From: Sambucus nigra
Lineage: Eukaryota > Streptophyta > Magnoliopsida > Dipsacales > Adoxaceae
Direction of reading: 5' to 3'
NCBI GenBank assembly: GCA_949130495.1
Contig: OX422207.1
Span: forward strand, 370,595,868 to 370,659,867
DNA: 64,000 bases
Shown here in pieces: positions 1 through 11,589 of the stretch; the stretch's first letter is position 1, and every line of letters begins with the position of its first letter. The notes under the pieces are model-generated. The model ran no database searches. It was not told the origin of the DNA and was given only the letters and a program-made list of their open reading frames with translations. Both the position numbers and the translations under genes were made by a program.

Positions 1-1260
1 TCACACTTCTCCTTTCTTAAAACCTCCTTCTCTCTCTCCAAATCTAAAACCCGACGACCTAAATCTCTATTATAATTCTTTTTTTTCAAGGTCTCGGTGT
101 ACTAATATCTAAAGGCTTTTTGGAGCTCACTTTCATCTCCACTCTCAATTTCTCTCTCATCTCCAATAGAAACACACGAGTCATCACCGGTGCTCTCATG
201 ACCTCTATCAACATGAGACAAAGTGGGTGTGCTCACACGAATCGAAAAAGCTACACACATCCCATGTGCTAAACATTTATCAGACTCATCTCCCTCATCA
301 CCCTCATCACTCTCACTATCACTAAGTGTAGCGGTCATAGCGGTCTTTTTTCCCTTTCTCCTTATCCTTGTAGGACACTTTTTAGCTATGTGCCCGTTGC
401 CCTCACACTCAAAGAACCTGATCTCATCCTCTTTGTCACTATCTTTGGCCTCCACTTTCTTTTTATTTGACTCAAAAGATATCTTTTTATTGGAAGAATT
501 TTCCTTTTTCATTTTGAGAAACTTTTTAAAAAATTTCACAAGCATGGCCACATCATCAAAATCAAACTCACCCTCAGAATCAGACTCACAAACATTTTCT
601 TTCTTTTTATTAAAATGAGTCTTTAAAGCAATGCCTCTATCCTTAGCCTTAATGGTTTTGGTAACATGTCTATATCATAGGTTTGAAGGTCTCTTACAAG
701 TTCTTCCAACTTAAGTGATTTCAAATTTCCCAAAGAGTTCAAAATAGAGACTTGAGGATTAAATCATTTTGGGAGAGATCTGAAGATATTTTTAATGACA
801 CGCGTGTTATGAATCACCTCACCCAAATTAAAACTGGTGTTAACAATGTTCGACAAGTGTGCATATAAATCATCAAAGAATTAAGACTCAGACAAGGTGA
901 TAGTCTCAAATTGGGTGGCCAAATTTTGCAATTTTGATTCTTTAACCGTGTTCGTACCCTCATGTGTCAATTTCAAAACATCCCACGCCACTTTTGACGT
1001 GGTGCACGTCATAATTCAAGGGAACTCGTCGGGAGTGACGGCTCCAGAAATAGTGCTCAAACCACATGAATTAAATTTAGACATTTTAAAATCATCTTCA
1101 GTCCAGGCCGACACGGGTTTTAAAGAGGTGATGTTTTCAACGGTGACCGTGGGAGGAGTCCACCCATTTTCGCAAAGGAACCAAACACACACCTCAATGG
1201 ATTTTAAACTATATTTCATGCGAGCTTTCCAATAGGCATCTGATTATATAAGTGCTCCAT
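1..1260 (-). pseudogene. degenerate copia gag (UBN2-type) of E1
   Basis: Translated pieces on the minus strand align with the intact gag of E2. At 1016-1260 the N-terminal part shows AYWKARM, GWTPPT, WTEDDFKMSKFNS and SGAVTPDEF. At 102-551 the middle part shows a lysine-rich stretch, a zinc-knuckle-like box and an acidic SDSESDEGDE region. The knuckle reads FFECEGNGHIAKKC, so its first cysteine is replaced by Phe. Between these blocks the frame is broken by stops and shifts. In the family, gag forms the virus-like particle and binds element RNA; this copy cannot make an intact protein. The low-complexity plus-strand ORFs over it are shadows. Confidence 0.85.
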
Positions 1261-1358
1261 CAGAAAAATTGTGCTTTTTCAGAAAAATGATTTTTTCAAA
1301 AAAAATCAATATCACACAAATTTTGCAAAAAATAGGAATACGCGATAAATTAGCGTAG

Positions 1359-1374
1359 CCTGCTTTGATACCAA
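1359..1374 (-). promoter_or_regulatory. primer-binding site of E1
   Basis: The minus strand reads TTGGTATCAAAGCAGG, one base from the usual plant copia PBS (TGGTATCAGAGC) that pairs with the 3' end of initiator Met-tRNA. It lies about 10 bases inside the LTR end, where minus-strand DNA synthesis would start. Confidence 0.8.
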
Positions 1375-1383
1375 TTTTTAAAA

Positions 1384-2443
1384 TGTATAAATGTAGTGTG
1401 AGATAGTGATTTAAATTAATTCTCATGTTTCCAAGTAAACCTTATTTAATTAGAGTTTATTTTTAAACAAAATTAATTCAGCCCCAAAACTTGTATCTAA
1501 ATGTCATAAATTATTCAAACCATGCATGAAAAATAAAGACGACCGATTCAAGAAAAAATCCCTTTCGGGTAAAAACTTTTATAAAACTTTGAAGAATTCA
1601 CAAGACCTTTGACTTACATACAACCTGATAATCACCCAAAAGTGTGTAATGCACGGTGCCTTCAGCAAACCTTCAAAGATACGAGAGACAGCGAAATACC
1701 CTCCAGGTGTCGGTTCATCGTCTTCTGCTCGTCCACACGCAGAATGAATACGCTCGGTATCCATCGATCAAATATGAAGATGCCTTCTCCAAAGTGGTTG
1801 AACAAAAGCAAAGTAGTGTTCTTCAACACAAAAATAATTCACCAAAGCATATGGGATTTTTGTGAATTGAAAACAAAAAGGGATTAAACCATAAAAGAAA
1901 AGTTAAAAGGATTCCTCTATATGACGGTTTTCTATCTTTCAAAACGCTGAGACTTATTAATGAAAACGAAAACATTTAATGAGTGTTTATAATAAAAGGT
2001 GTTGCCTCGGTATTACAGCTCATTCGAACGAGATAAGCATGTCGCTCAAACGAAGGACACGTGTGGCTCGAACGAGATCGCACGACATGCTTATCTCGTT
2101 CGAACGAAAGTGATATGTCATTTGAACGACTGTTGTGTCAAAAAAAATATTATTTTAATGTTCGCTCCAATACTTAGAAAAAATACTCGTTCTCAAAATT
2201 TGACGAAAAAGTCCACTCCAACACTTAGAAAATATTTTGTAAAAATATCCCAAAAGGTCTAAGTGGAATGTTAAGGTATTTAAAATATAACCTTACCAAA
2301 GTTAACTTTGCGGAGTCTTTTTGATGAAGAAATTGATATTCGGATCCGTCTTTGATGCTTGAATGTTCTTGAATGCTCTTCGATGATGTAGCGGTATACG
2401 ACATACTAAATTGATAATGGACTTATAAAATAATGTCCTTACA
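1384..2443 (-). repeat. LTR of E1 (5' LTR, minus strand)
   Basis: On the minus strand the LTR begins TGTAAGGACATTATTT at 2443 and ends at 1384, next to the PBS. The start matches both E3 LTRs (TGTAAGGACATAATTTC) and the E2 LTR, and further shared words follow, such as AGTATGTC. Near 2015-2125 it holds Cs such as CATTCGAACGAG, CTCGAACGAG and CTCGTTCGAACGAAA, the palindromic cluster typical of this family. Length is about 1060 bp. The outer flank starts GTTTT at 2444; no partner duplication can be checked. Confidence 0.8.
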
Positions 2444-3597
2444 GTTTTACTTGCATATATTGGATTAAGGGTCCTCAGTACCAAATGTTAATAGCTAAAA
2501 GGGATACACTTTTGGTAAGTTTGTAAGAAGATGTAAAGTATCCGGGTTTACCAAATAATTGGAAATTTTGAGGCTGCAGCTTCTATTCAGGGAAAATTAA
2601 ACCCAAGGCTGCAGCTGCTATACAAAATTAGCAATATTAATGTCCTACCTCCAAGGATTCTTCATGAACATATCTTACATACGCCCCTCGCTATCCTACC
2701 TCTAAGGATTCAAAACCCAATATAAATATTTAAAGCCTAGATTCTCGATGGCAATGGAAAGAGGAGAACATCTAAGATATGTGTCACATTTATGATGGTG
2801 ACAGATTGCCACATCAGGGAATGATCTTTTTTGTATATATAATTAGAGTAGCACCATTTTTTAGTTAACTCTTACGGTTAGGAATGCACCATTTTTTTTA
2901 TCATTCATGTTTTATCCAACTACTTACCCCAGTTCTCTAATTTGTATTTTTGTCGATCAACTCTTATGGTTAGGAATGCACCATTTGTTGTTGCACATAC
3001 ATTATTTTTATGAACATTGGTGTATATTGTAGGTGATACAAAATTGATGTATGGGTTCAATCCATAATCTTGAAAACAATTTGGGGGATTCTACCATGTT
3101 AAGGTAAATGAATTATTAGGATTCCTTTTTTTAATTGTTTCGTTGATGAATTCGTGTGTTAACGACCTTGCTTTGGGATGAAACCTGCCCTATAAACACA
3201 TAGAAGAGGGAAAATTAGTATTACAGTATTTTTTACTAAAAAATATAAAGTGGAAGACATAATTTTTTAGCACCATATAATTGTTGAAATTTTGAATATG
3301 TTTATTATATGTTTCGTTGATGAATATGTTTATTATGTGTTTTGTTGATGAATTTTTTTCACTATTTCATTGATGAATATTTTTTACTGAAGCATAAAAA
3401 GTGGAAGACATAATTGTTTCATTGATGAATATGTTTATTAGCTGTTAATTTTTTTATTTACAAATATGATGATGGGTGGATTTAGTGATCAATGTATGCT
3501 TATAAATTGTTTGGGTGTTATTTGCAATAGGTCAATGTATGCCTATCAATTTTCTTGATCGTTCTATTTTATTATTTGGTTCATATCAAATTTCTAA
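2444..3597. other. AT-rich spacer with short duplications, no gene seen
   Basis: No coding region is recognisable. Two internal duplications are visible. A 27-base block beginning AACTCTTA(C/T)GGTTAGG occurs at 2867 and again at 2959. A block with AGTGGAAGACATAATT occurs near 3250 and near 3398, together with several copies of GTTGATGAATATG between 3300 and 3440. These look like remnants of local tandem duplication rather than a named element. Confidence 0.5.
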
Positions 3598-4147
3598 ATG
3601 AGTATTTGTTTCATGGGCTTGATAAAGAAAATTTTCAACGAGCACACCCACAAATTCTTCGTTAGCTACTCCTCACTTCCAAGGAAAGCACCACTATTCT
3701 TCGTGAAACCAATAATTAAAGTTGTTATTAAGGGTTTTCTCTTTGGCAAAGTGAAGGGACTGATTGAGGAGGGTATTAAGAGGACAGGTGGAACACAACA
3801 GTACAGTGGGGATCGGACCACCATAGACAAGTTTGGCTGAGCCGAAAGATATAGCATGAAAAATCGGTGGCCCTATTCAGGAAGTCTGCAATGAAGGACA
3901 ATCCATCCAGAAATGTGGCATCGCAGGGGAAGGGAGAAGAGATAGTGTAAATGTTAGTTCAACTGACTATTCACATAATTTGAAGCTCATTGGAGTAAAG
4001 GAACCAACGGTAACCATCATCGAAGTGGAAGTCAACCCCGATGGCAGGGCATTTAAGGTTATAACAAACAATGCTAGGGTTTTTGGCGATTACGAAAGGG
4101 CTGCGACAGCATTACAAAAGATTTATGGATCTGCTGAGCCAGACTAG
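3598..4147 (+). pseudogene. unidentified ORF with broken frame
   Basis: The first piece (3598-3840) opens with ATG and encodes 80 residues: a basic, hydrophobic segment with PLFFVKPIIKVVIKGFLFG, then GLIEEGIKRTGG and a stop. A second open stretch in another frame (about 3960-4147) reads LIGVKEPTVTIIEVEVNPDG and GDYERAATALQKIYG before a stop. The second piece looks like genuine protein sequence, with alternating hydrophobics and no low complexity. The two may be parts of one gene separated by a frameshift or an intron. I do not recognise the family. Its last codons lie inside the first unit of the 255-bp tandem repeat. It could be a captured or decayed host gene fragment. Confidence 0.4.
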
Positions 4148-4866
4148 AAGTGTTTTTCTCTTTTGAATGATCTTCTTCTCTTTTGAAGGTAATTATACTT
4201 TTGTCTTTAACTTAATTTTATTCTAACACTTCCAAGAATATGCATCTTTTTTACTTTCTGTTCAACTATTGAATTTTTTGTGAATTCAAGTAATTATACA
4301 CTTAAAAATTGTGGTGAGTGTAAGATTAATTCATCGAAAAAGTGTGGTGAAAGGGTTGTTGAAACGTTATAGAATATTTATGGATCTGCTGAGCCAGCCT
4401 AGAAGTGTTGTTCTCTTTTGAATGATCTTCTTGTCTTTTGAAGGTAATTATACATTTTGTCCTTAACTTATTTTTATTCTAACACTTCCAAGAATATACA
4501 TCTTTTTTAGTTTCTGGCCAATTACTGAATTTTTAGTGAATTCAAGTAATTATACATTTAAAAAGTTTGGTGAGTGTACGATTAATTCATCGAAAAAGTG
4601 TGGTGAAAGGGTTGTTGCAACGTTATAGAAGATTTATGGATTTGTTGAGCGAGACTAGAAGTGTTGTTCTCTTTTGAATGATATGCTTCTCTTTTGAAGG
4701 TAATTATACATTTTGTCTTTAACTTCTTCTTATTCTAACATTTCCAAGAATATACTTCTTTTTTACATTCTTACCGACTATTGAATTTTTGGTGAATGCA
4801 AGTAATTATACATTTAAAAAGTGTGGTGAATGTACGTTTAATTCATTTAATCTATTTTATAATAAT
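4121..4866 (+). repeat. 255-bp tandem repeat, about 2.9 units
   Basis: Units begin at 4121, 4376 and 4632 with ATTTATGGAT(C/T)TG(C/T)TGAGC, a period of 255-256 bases. Each contains CTCTTTTGAATGAT, GGTAATTATAC, ACTTCCAAGAATAT and GTGTGGTGAA(A/T)G words. The first unit overlaps the last codons and stop of the ORF at 3598-4147; later units carry decayed copies of that tail. The array stops just before a poly-C run. Confidence 0.85.
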
Positions 4867-4867
4867 T

Positions 4868-4887
4868 CCCCCCCCCCCCCCCCCCCC
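4868..4887 (+). repeat. poly-C tract
   Basis: Twenty consecutive C residues directly follow the 255-bp tandem array. Such long homopolymers are unstable, and the exact length in an assembly is unreliable. Confidence 0.9.
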
Positions 4888-5937
4888 AACTCCATTTTTT
4901 GAGTATTTACATATTTACATTAGTAGTGTGAAATTATGTGAGTAATTTTTTCAATGCTAATTAGCATGTGAGGTGAGTTTTTTGTACAAAAGTTGTTTGA
5001 GAAAATGTCAAACTATTTATGATATGAATGTCTTAGTTATATTAACATGCATAACATGGCCATAATAGGATTGTAAAATGATAAGTAAAAAGTTGATAAT
5101 TATTTTAGTTCATATTTGGCTTTGAGATACCTTTAGAAAAGATACCATTGACTCTAAATTCATACCGAGTTAATTATTTATATCGTTTGTCCGTGTCTAT
5201 TGATATGGATTTTGCTTGGGAGTCATATCCATGAATTTTCACTACTAGACTTTACTCGGATAAGATAATTAAGTAAAGATCTAAAGCATCAATATAGGAG
5301 ATTGCACTCAATATACTAATTGTAAGGTTTCAGTTTTCCATTGAATGTTTTTTGGTTTATGTCTATGATTTCTAAATTTATTGAAGCAGAATTCATAAAA
5401 TAGGTATTGGAAACTCTACAATAGAATTTATACATTGTTTCATATCTATACGTTAATATTTTATTGTTTTTTGTTGTTGCATGTTGCAAGACTATTGGAT
5501 TTCAAGGAGAGAGATTGTGATGAAGAGATTATAATTTTTGTAGTGAAATTTTGTACTTGATTGTGTCTAACTGTGTTTTAATTTGGAAATTTTGTATACT
5601 AAATAAGTTTTTGTTGAATCAATTATGTTGCCTGGTATTGCTATTGAGTATTGGTTATTTATTAAATAACGTGGATAGTTCTATAAATAAAAGAAACTTT
5701 GTCCAAAAGTATTAAATTGTTTACACTTATTTGTGTTGTAAAAAAAAATGATTTAAATTGTTCACGATTAAATACTTTGGAAAATTTTCTCCGTGCCTTC
5801 AGTCACGGGCATTCCTCTAGTATACATATATACAACAACAAAGGTATATATATATATACACACAAAAAAAAAGAGCAGAGAACATATCTATATATGTCGA
5901 TATATAAATAGAGCAGAGAAAACAAAAAAAAAAGTTG
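4888..5937. other. AT-rich spacer, nothing recognised
   Basis: This stretch has frequent stops in all frames and no recognisable protein motif or LTR boundary. A short TA/CA-rich microsatellite-like patch lies at about 5819-5910. Confidence 0.5.
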
Positions 5938-6052
5938 TTCCGCCTCAAGGCGTTAGGCCTCTCACAACAAAGGCGTAAGCCTCAGTCAGCTACCCTAGAG
6001 GCTTAAGCCTTATGCCTCATTCCTTTCACCTTGCCTCGAGGCGGTGCCTCGT
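5938..6052. repeat. GCCT/AGGC-rich palindromic patch
   Basis: Within about 115 bases the words GCCTCAAGGCG, TTAGGCCT, GGCGTAAGCCTC, GAGGCTTAAGCC, GCCTCGAGGCGG and TGCCTCG follow one another. Most are self-complementary or pair with each other, so the strand could fold into several alternative hairpins. It is far more GC-rich than the flanking DNA. I cannot assign it to a named element. Confidence 0.6.
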
Positions 6053-6061
6053 TTTGCCTTT

Positions 6062-6556
6062 TACACCATGTTTCAAGTTAATATAATGTGCATTTTCGGC
6101 TGTAAAAGTCCACCCTCTTCAAAAACGAGAGTACCTACACTAGTGTGATTTCACCCCCAAACACGCGCGTGGAGCCTCCCCGTGACTTTGTCTGGATAGA
6201 TGGTCCTTATCACTAAGAGCTTAATCTTTTTGGACAACATTCATTTGAATTTTGGGGCCATTAATTGGGTCGATTTCTATTAGATTAGTAATTTTCTGTT
6301 AATTTAGTTGTAATAGTTTGGAAGTCTATTATGAGTTGATTACTTAGCTTTGATTGGACAGATGGCTAGGTAATTTAGTCTATTAGCAAATTAGTGTTTC
6401 ATAAAATCCCCAATTGTAATCGATACCTTGGATAATAATACAAATTGATTCATTATATCTCTAAACTCTATGTTTCTCTCTAATTCTCTATTTTCTTCAT
6501 TCATCTATCTTTTAATTATGTACTTTAACTTGAATGTCATATGAGATGGAATGACA
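6062..6556 (+). repeat. copia-type LTR (5' LTR), left edge uncertain
   Basis: The right end is fixed by a primer-binding site just downstream: the LTR ends ATGACA at 6556 and the PBS starts at 6561. The body has the AT-rich look of a short plant copia LTR, including TTTAGTTGTAATAGTTTGG and a polyadenylation-like region near 6450. The left boundary is a guess. No second copy is seen in the window, so the element is truncated. Confidence 0.55.
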
Positions 6557-6560
6557 AGAA

Positions 6561-6572
6561 TTGGTATCAGAG
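6561..6572 (+). promoter_or_regulatory. copia primer-binding site
   Basis: TTGGTATCAGAG matches the 3' end of initiator Met-tRNA and stands four bases after the LTR end. It is in plus orientation, opposite to the CACTA sequence to its right. Confidence 0.75.
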
Positions 6573-6736
6573 AAGTAAGTTAAGATTGCAGAAATGACAG
6601 AAACTAGATGACAAGCGATAGAGTCAGGTTTGCAGAAATACACCAAACATAAGATGTAATGGATCACAAATTGGAACAAATATGAACAAAATTTAAGAGT
6701 GATCTGAATTCAACCCCATGGATACAACAAAAATGC
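6573..6736 (+). other. start of a truncated copia internal region
   Basis: After the PBS a short leader carries ATGACAGAAACTAGATGAC and then stops. Nothing of pol follows. Minus-strand CACTA coding sequence begins at about 6737, so the copia element was cut off here or the CACTA left end was lost at this junction. Confidence 0.4.
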
Positions 6737-7043
6737 ATCAAACAATATTTTCTATATATAACAGCTATATATATATTGCCTCCCACAAATCATTTTTCAA
6801 TTTGATTGGCACTTTAGGCTAACTTGGATAAGTTATCGGCACAAAGCACTTCACCATCAAACCTACATAACTTGATAATTATTTTTTGCTTGTACTTATT
6901 GGTTTCCCTATGTCATTATATAAAACTCGTACACGTTCTTCACTGCTCTTTATTTTAGTCAATCGCTTTAGCTTCGCTGCACCTCTACCTTTACTACTAT
7001 ATTGTGAAGATTTCTCCACGGGTTCGAGATCAATGCCTTCCAT
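6737..7043 (-). pseudogene. second CACTA ORF fragment (Ptta/En-Spm associated type)
   Basis: Starting with ATG at 7043 on the minus strand, the frame reads MEGIDLEP, then SKGRGAAKLKRLTKIK, YNDIGKPIS, SYVGLMVKCFVPITY and LKNDLWEAIY, with two in-frame stops. The layout (a basic 'RG..KL' start, then 'G.PI', 'VPITY..W' and 'K..LWE') is that of the second protein often found beside TNP2 in plant CACTA elements. It lies downstream of TNP2 in the same direction. The family call rests on these short motifs only. Confidence 0.6.
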
Positions 7044-7424
7044 TTCAAGTTAAAGAAATCGAACTGTTGAAACACAAAAAAGAGCAATAATATACATTTC
7101 ATCAATACATGTTATAAATACTCAAACAATACAATTATTGAAATGTAGTACAAATTAAAATTCACCATTTTATTCTATGTTAATTAAAATGTACAAGAGC
7201 ACAATTATCAAAATATTAAGCCGAAAATAATAATCCATAGTCTAGAAATAATGTCACATAGCCTATATTCCATACATTCAATTTCCAATAATCAACTATT
7301 GTAGGTTCCACACAAAAAACTAAAAAGTTGGACAACGTCACCAAACAAGCTTACATTTGAAGCAACTATAACTAATAATAAAGAATAATTCAAACATTAA
7401 GCATTATAACATCGTCTAACACAA

Positions 7425-8246
7425 TTATGTTAGCGTATTGTCTATCCATGTCCGCTCACAATCGTCACGCATATAAGTTTCAATATATTCCTCAACCACG
7501 TCAAAGGATTCAATAGTTGGCAAAACTATAGTGCAAATATCATCCCCGAGACATCCATCATTGAGATTATCTTCATCATCTTTATCATAGTAATCCTTCT
7601 GAGGAGTTGACAACACAACTGAATATTTAGTATTATTTGTTCTTGAACATAGAAAACTTGTTTCTCTTAAGAGGCTAAGATGAAAGAATCGAATTTATGA
7701 CCAACTCTATCAACATCGACAGATGTAAAACCAAGCTCGTCTATGTTAATTCCGTTTTTGTTTTCAACCTAATCACACTTGAATAAAGGAATCTGAATTG
7801 AAAAATAATCAAGTATCCATATCTCCCTTATGACACCATAAAAAATCATATCGGTACGAACATGATTGTTGTCCTTTGCACTAGCTATCTGTAACGTTTT
7901 AGCAACTAGGCTCACTTAACTATTTTGGGTTACTCTTGCATCATCGCGATCCTTTGTTAGCTAACGAACACCGTTAATGAAATATTCGTGAAATTTGATG
8001 ACGTTTCGATGAGGTCCACGAGCAATCTATTTTAAGTCATCTGAGATATTGTCATTTGAGAGTTCTTCTTCAAGAGAAACCTATTAATATAATAATTTTA
8101 GTTACTTACAAAATAAAATTCAAATTAACATATTGAAGTAAGGGGATATTTATCCTTTATTCCCACCTTAGTTTTTAATATTAGAGCTCACCAACTATTT
8201 AGTTTTACTTTACACTTTACCACTATTTTCCAGTAGTTGGTATTAG
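7425..8246 (-). pseudogene. CACTA transposase TNP2, C-terminal part
   Basis: Minus-strand pieces between 8090 and 7650 read SLEEELSNDNISDDL, IARGPHRNVIKFHEYFING, REIWILDYFSIQIPLFKCD, then VDVDRVGHKFDSFILAS and EKQVFYVQEQ. These are in the order and wording of the DUF4216-like C-terminal region of TNP2 proteins. An acidic tail (7425-7616) follows. Stops occur between the blocks. The coding sequence is cut exactly at the E2 insertion point, and the upstream remainder is found beyond 15257. Confidence 0.8.
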
Positions 8247-9846
8247 TGATAGTGTGGAATCCCCGGGTTTTAATTATCTGAATTAAAATATTTAATTTCC
8301 TTTTTGTGTAAACACAATAGATGATGCGGAAGCATTATAAAGTATGATGGTTCAACTTTTAAAACAACAACAACAAGTTTTAATTTCTCAAAACAAATTA
8401 AAACCCAATTCAAGTCCTAGAATTTGCCTAAGTCATAATTTTCATTTAAACAAAATTAGGCGAAACCAATTTTAGCAAATGACTTGAATTAAACAATTTT
8501 TACCCAATATTTAATTTAAGTCCCAAATTAAATGAGTGTGATAATTAAACCAAATTTTATCTTGAAATTATCCTAAGCATGGATTATAAATTAATGAGCA
8601 AGATAAAATAAACAATGTCACACTACGCCGAGATGTACGAGGAAAAACCCAAGACGGGAAACAACCTCGGACGGCCTTAGTCACAAGTCCACTAGATACG
8701 GAATTACAATTACAAGACAGATAGACTTACAACGACTGACTCGATCCCTCTCAAGCCTCGACCCTCCTTCTCGTAGAAACCTCTTCCTAGCGGACAACTA
8801 CGGAACACCACCGCGATCTCGGAATCCACCGATGGGACTTTATATGGTCACCGTCACCCAAGCATGGAGCCTTTCTCCGTGTGGGTAGAATCTCAACAAA
8901 AATCTTCTTTGTGATGGGGTGTAGAAGCAAACCCGAAACGTCTCTTGAATTCGGTAGAGAAAACCGGTGCCAAAAACTCCAAGCAACTGATATAAATATA
9001 GAAACTTGGATAAACACAATTGGGTGTAAACTAGAGTGTGTATGAATTTTTCTTTTGAAAGAATAACACTCAAAACATGATCTTTTGCCTTAAACAAATT
9101 TTGTCTCAAAATACTCTCTAGGAGTTTGTATGGTATGAAAAAGATGATCCTTGAAAAATGATTCCCGTCCTTATTAAAGCCTTAAAAAATCAGTTAAGAA
9201 ACAAGTGGGGAAATGGGGTGAAAACTGCCAAAAAACTGCTCAAAACCGTTCCCGCGTGGCGTCTCGTTCGAACGAACTTGACTCTCGTTCGAACGAGACT
9301 TCTAACGAGCGACCAGCCTGGGCTCGTTAGAAACTCGTTAGATACCTCGTTAGAACGAAAAACTCGTTCGAACGACATATCGAACGACTGAACAGTTTAG
9401 GGTCGTTGGCAAACTCGTTCGAACGAAACTGGTTCGAACGACAAAACTCGTTCGAACGACATTTCTAACGAACGACCAGAAAGTTTGTAAAAATCTATTT
9501 TGGCCCAGAAACTTTTATATACTTATTTTAAAGTTCTATTTGATTCTTTCTAAAAATAAAATGCAGTTTTTATTACACCTAACACCCAATAAACTTTGTT
9601 CCAAGCTCCTATATAAATATAATTACATTCATACCTTGGGAGCATGGAACCTTAGTTGATAACGTAGAAACGAGGCACACAAACCGGCATTTTGATGAAG
9701 CTTTAAATTCTTTGCCGCTACGTCTTCAACATACACTTCATAGGCTTGAGAATATTACAATTGAATACTATCCTATGAAAAAATGTTTTTGTCCGAAATT
9801 GAGCCAAAACTATATATCGACTCAATTGGAAATTTGTGTCCTTACA
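8247..9846 (-). repeat. 3' LTR of E2
   Basis: In plus orientation it starts TGATAGTGTGGAATCC and ends GTGTCCTTACA, and it matches 13602-15252 nearly base for base. Length is 1600 bp. It lacks two 34-bp units found in the partner LTR but has a 17-base piece the partner lacks. A TATA-like stretch lies near 9608-9620 on the minus strand. Confidence 0.95.
9262..9473. repeat. TCGTTCGAACGA palindrome cluster in E2 left LTR
   Basis: About five full copies of CGTTCGAACG and several half or mutated copies (CGTTAGAACG, TCTAACGA) lie in some 210 bases in the U3 part of the LTR, upstream of the TATA-like stretch in transcription sense. The motif is perfectly palindromic around TTCGAA. Confidence 0.9.
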
Positions 9847-10348
9847 AATCTCCCCCTTTGGCTATTCTGGGACAAAAACTAAAACAAAAATCCTAAAGGG
9901 CCGTCAAACTCACTAGACTCAAAACATAACCCGCCCAATCTTGACTCAACCCAAGGATTAAACACTTTGCCTTTTAAAGATGCCGCTTTAGTAGAATACC
10001 TGCACACTTAAGCAAACTCATCAAATGCATAGGGAATATCACAATATTAAATGCAATTAAATAATTACTCCCCCTAAAATAATTCCCCTTTATCAAACAA
10101 ATGACATTTACTTAGAAAGACGTCTCCCCCTAAGATAAATCTTCCCCAAACTAAGATACAATAATAATAGGTTTAGATACCATTTCTCCCCCTATCATCA
10201 TTCTCCCCCTTTTTGTTCAGGAATAGGCAAAGGATAAAGAATTAATAAACAGCTTAAAGTGATAAGACATGGAAGCATATGTTCAATAAAAGCAAGGCAA
10301 AGACAAATATCATATATATAGATACGAAAAATATACCAATAGAGCACT

Positions 10349-10382
<34 letters not shown>

Positions 10383-11589
10383 TATAAACACACACATGAC
10401 ACAAAATACAATAAGTTTGCACACTCGAATGGCAAAAAAGTGTCATATGGAAACGGAAGTGTAGGGGTGTGAACTAGAAACAATTAAATTTAGACCCAAA
10501 CACTTAAGAAACGTTCACGGAGTTCTCATTTGATTGAAAACTTCATCACAGTTAAATATAACCTCATGTGACAATATAAAGATTGAACTCAATGAACAAA
10601 CATACACAATGCATACAAGCCTAGCATGATGATGATTCTACAAACCAAATAGAGTCATGACATTAAAGACAACTAGGATAAACGGACATTGTGCAAACCG
10701 TTGATATACCATCCAATTCTCCCTCAATGAGCATATATATTCTTTTGTTATTGAATGAATATATCAAACAAACATAGGCCTTGGCAATTGCTTTCTTTTA
10801 AATGCCAAATATTCTGTTTTTAGGCCTTTGGATCACGTATTTCTTTTAGATCCAATCAACGGTGGCTTACTATCGCAAAGGATTTAATTCATCCTTTCGG
10901 AGCCCTTCCCCGTGCATATATTAATTTATCATGTTTTCATTTTTCGCACAAATCTCACATGCAACGGATTTTGACATGCACTAGTCCTCCTAGGTCATAG
11001 ATATGTAGATGACTAGATTGATAGGAGAACACCTCAAAAAGCTCAAATATAACATGTGACATTAAGATTTCAAAAGAGCTCGTGCACGTGTGAAAAGAGG
11101 CATATAGAAATAGAATCCATTTAAACAATACAAAATCCAACTACTCCATAAAATATGGTAAAGAACATAATAAGGATTGAAAATCTAAACCAAAAGTTCT
11201 AGCCACATGGGAGCGTAAACGATGGGATTCAAACACAAATATATGCCACTTAAAGTGTGTTAAACTAAAATACACACAAAACAAAATCTTTTTGAGTTTT
11301 TAACATATTTAATCAAAAGTAAATATTTACTCAAAAGGACAAACAAAAATCATTTGTATTTTTCATTAAGCTTAAATGAAATAAATAAAACACAAATGAT
11401 AAACAAAAATCTTTTTATATTTTGCAGTTAAATCAAACACAAAAAATAATACAAAAAGATAAACAAGTCATAATTTCTAGCATGTGATATGAAATAAGGC
11501 AATGACTAGAAAATGACTAAACAAGCATACATTTAGCATATAAATATGGCATGAAGTACAAACGCTAAAGCATGCAAACACTAACACAT
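9847..11589 (-). other. E2 region between gag and 3' LTR, with repeated PPT-like motifs
   Basis: This 1.7-kb stretch holds no pol or recognisable ORF. On the minus strand the polypurine motif AGGGGGAG occurs immediately beside the 3' LTR (9849-9858), where the plus-strand primer is expected. It occurs again near 10069, 10119, 10185 and 10203. A TA microsatellite is at about 10351-10386. The rest is AT-rich, and several species-like words (CATGTGA, AAACAAAAAT) repeat loosely. Confidence 0.75.
10351..10386. repeat. TA microsatellite
   Basis: About 16 TA dinucleotides in a row within the non-coding part of E2. The short ORFs read through it on both strands are low-complexity artefacts. Confidence 0.9.

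Larger units (their letters stand above)
1..2443 (-). mobile_element. SIRE-like Ty1/copia element E1, 5' part only
   Basis: On the minus strand the order is LTR, primer-binding site, then a broken gag that runs off the left edge of the window. Membership of the same family as E2 and E3 is shown by three shared features: an LTR start of TGTAAGGACA, a Met-tRNA type PBS, and a gag N-terminus carrying the GWTPPT and AVTPDEF motifs. No pol sequence is visible in the part present. The flank after the LTR (2444 on) is unrelated AT-rich DNA. The second LTR, if it survives, lies outside the window. Confidence 0.85.
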
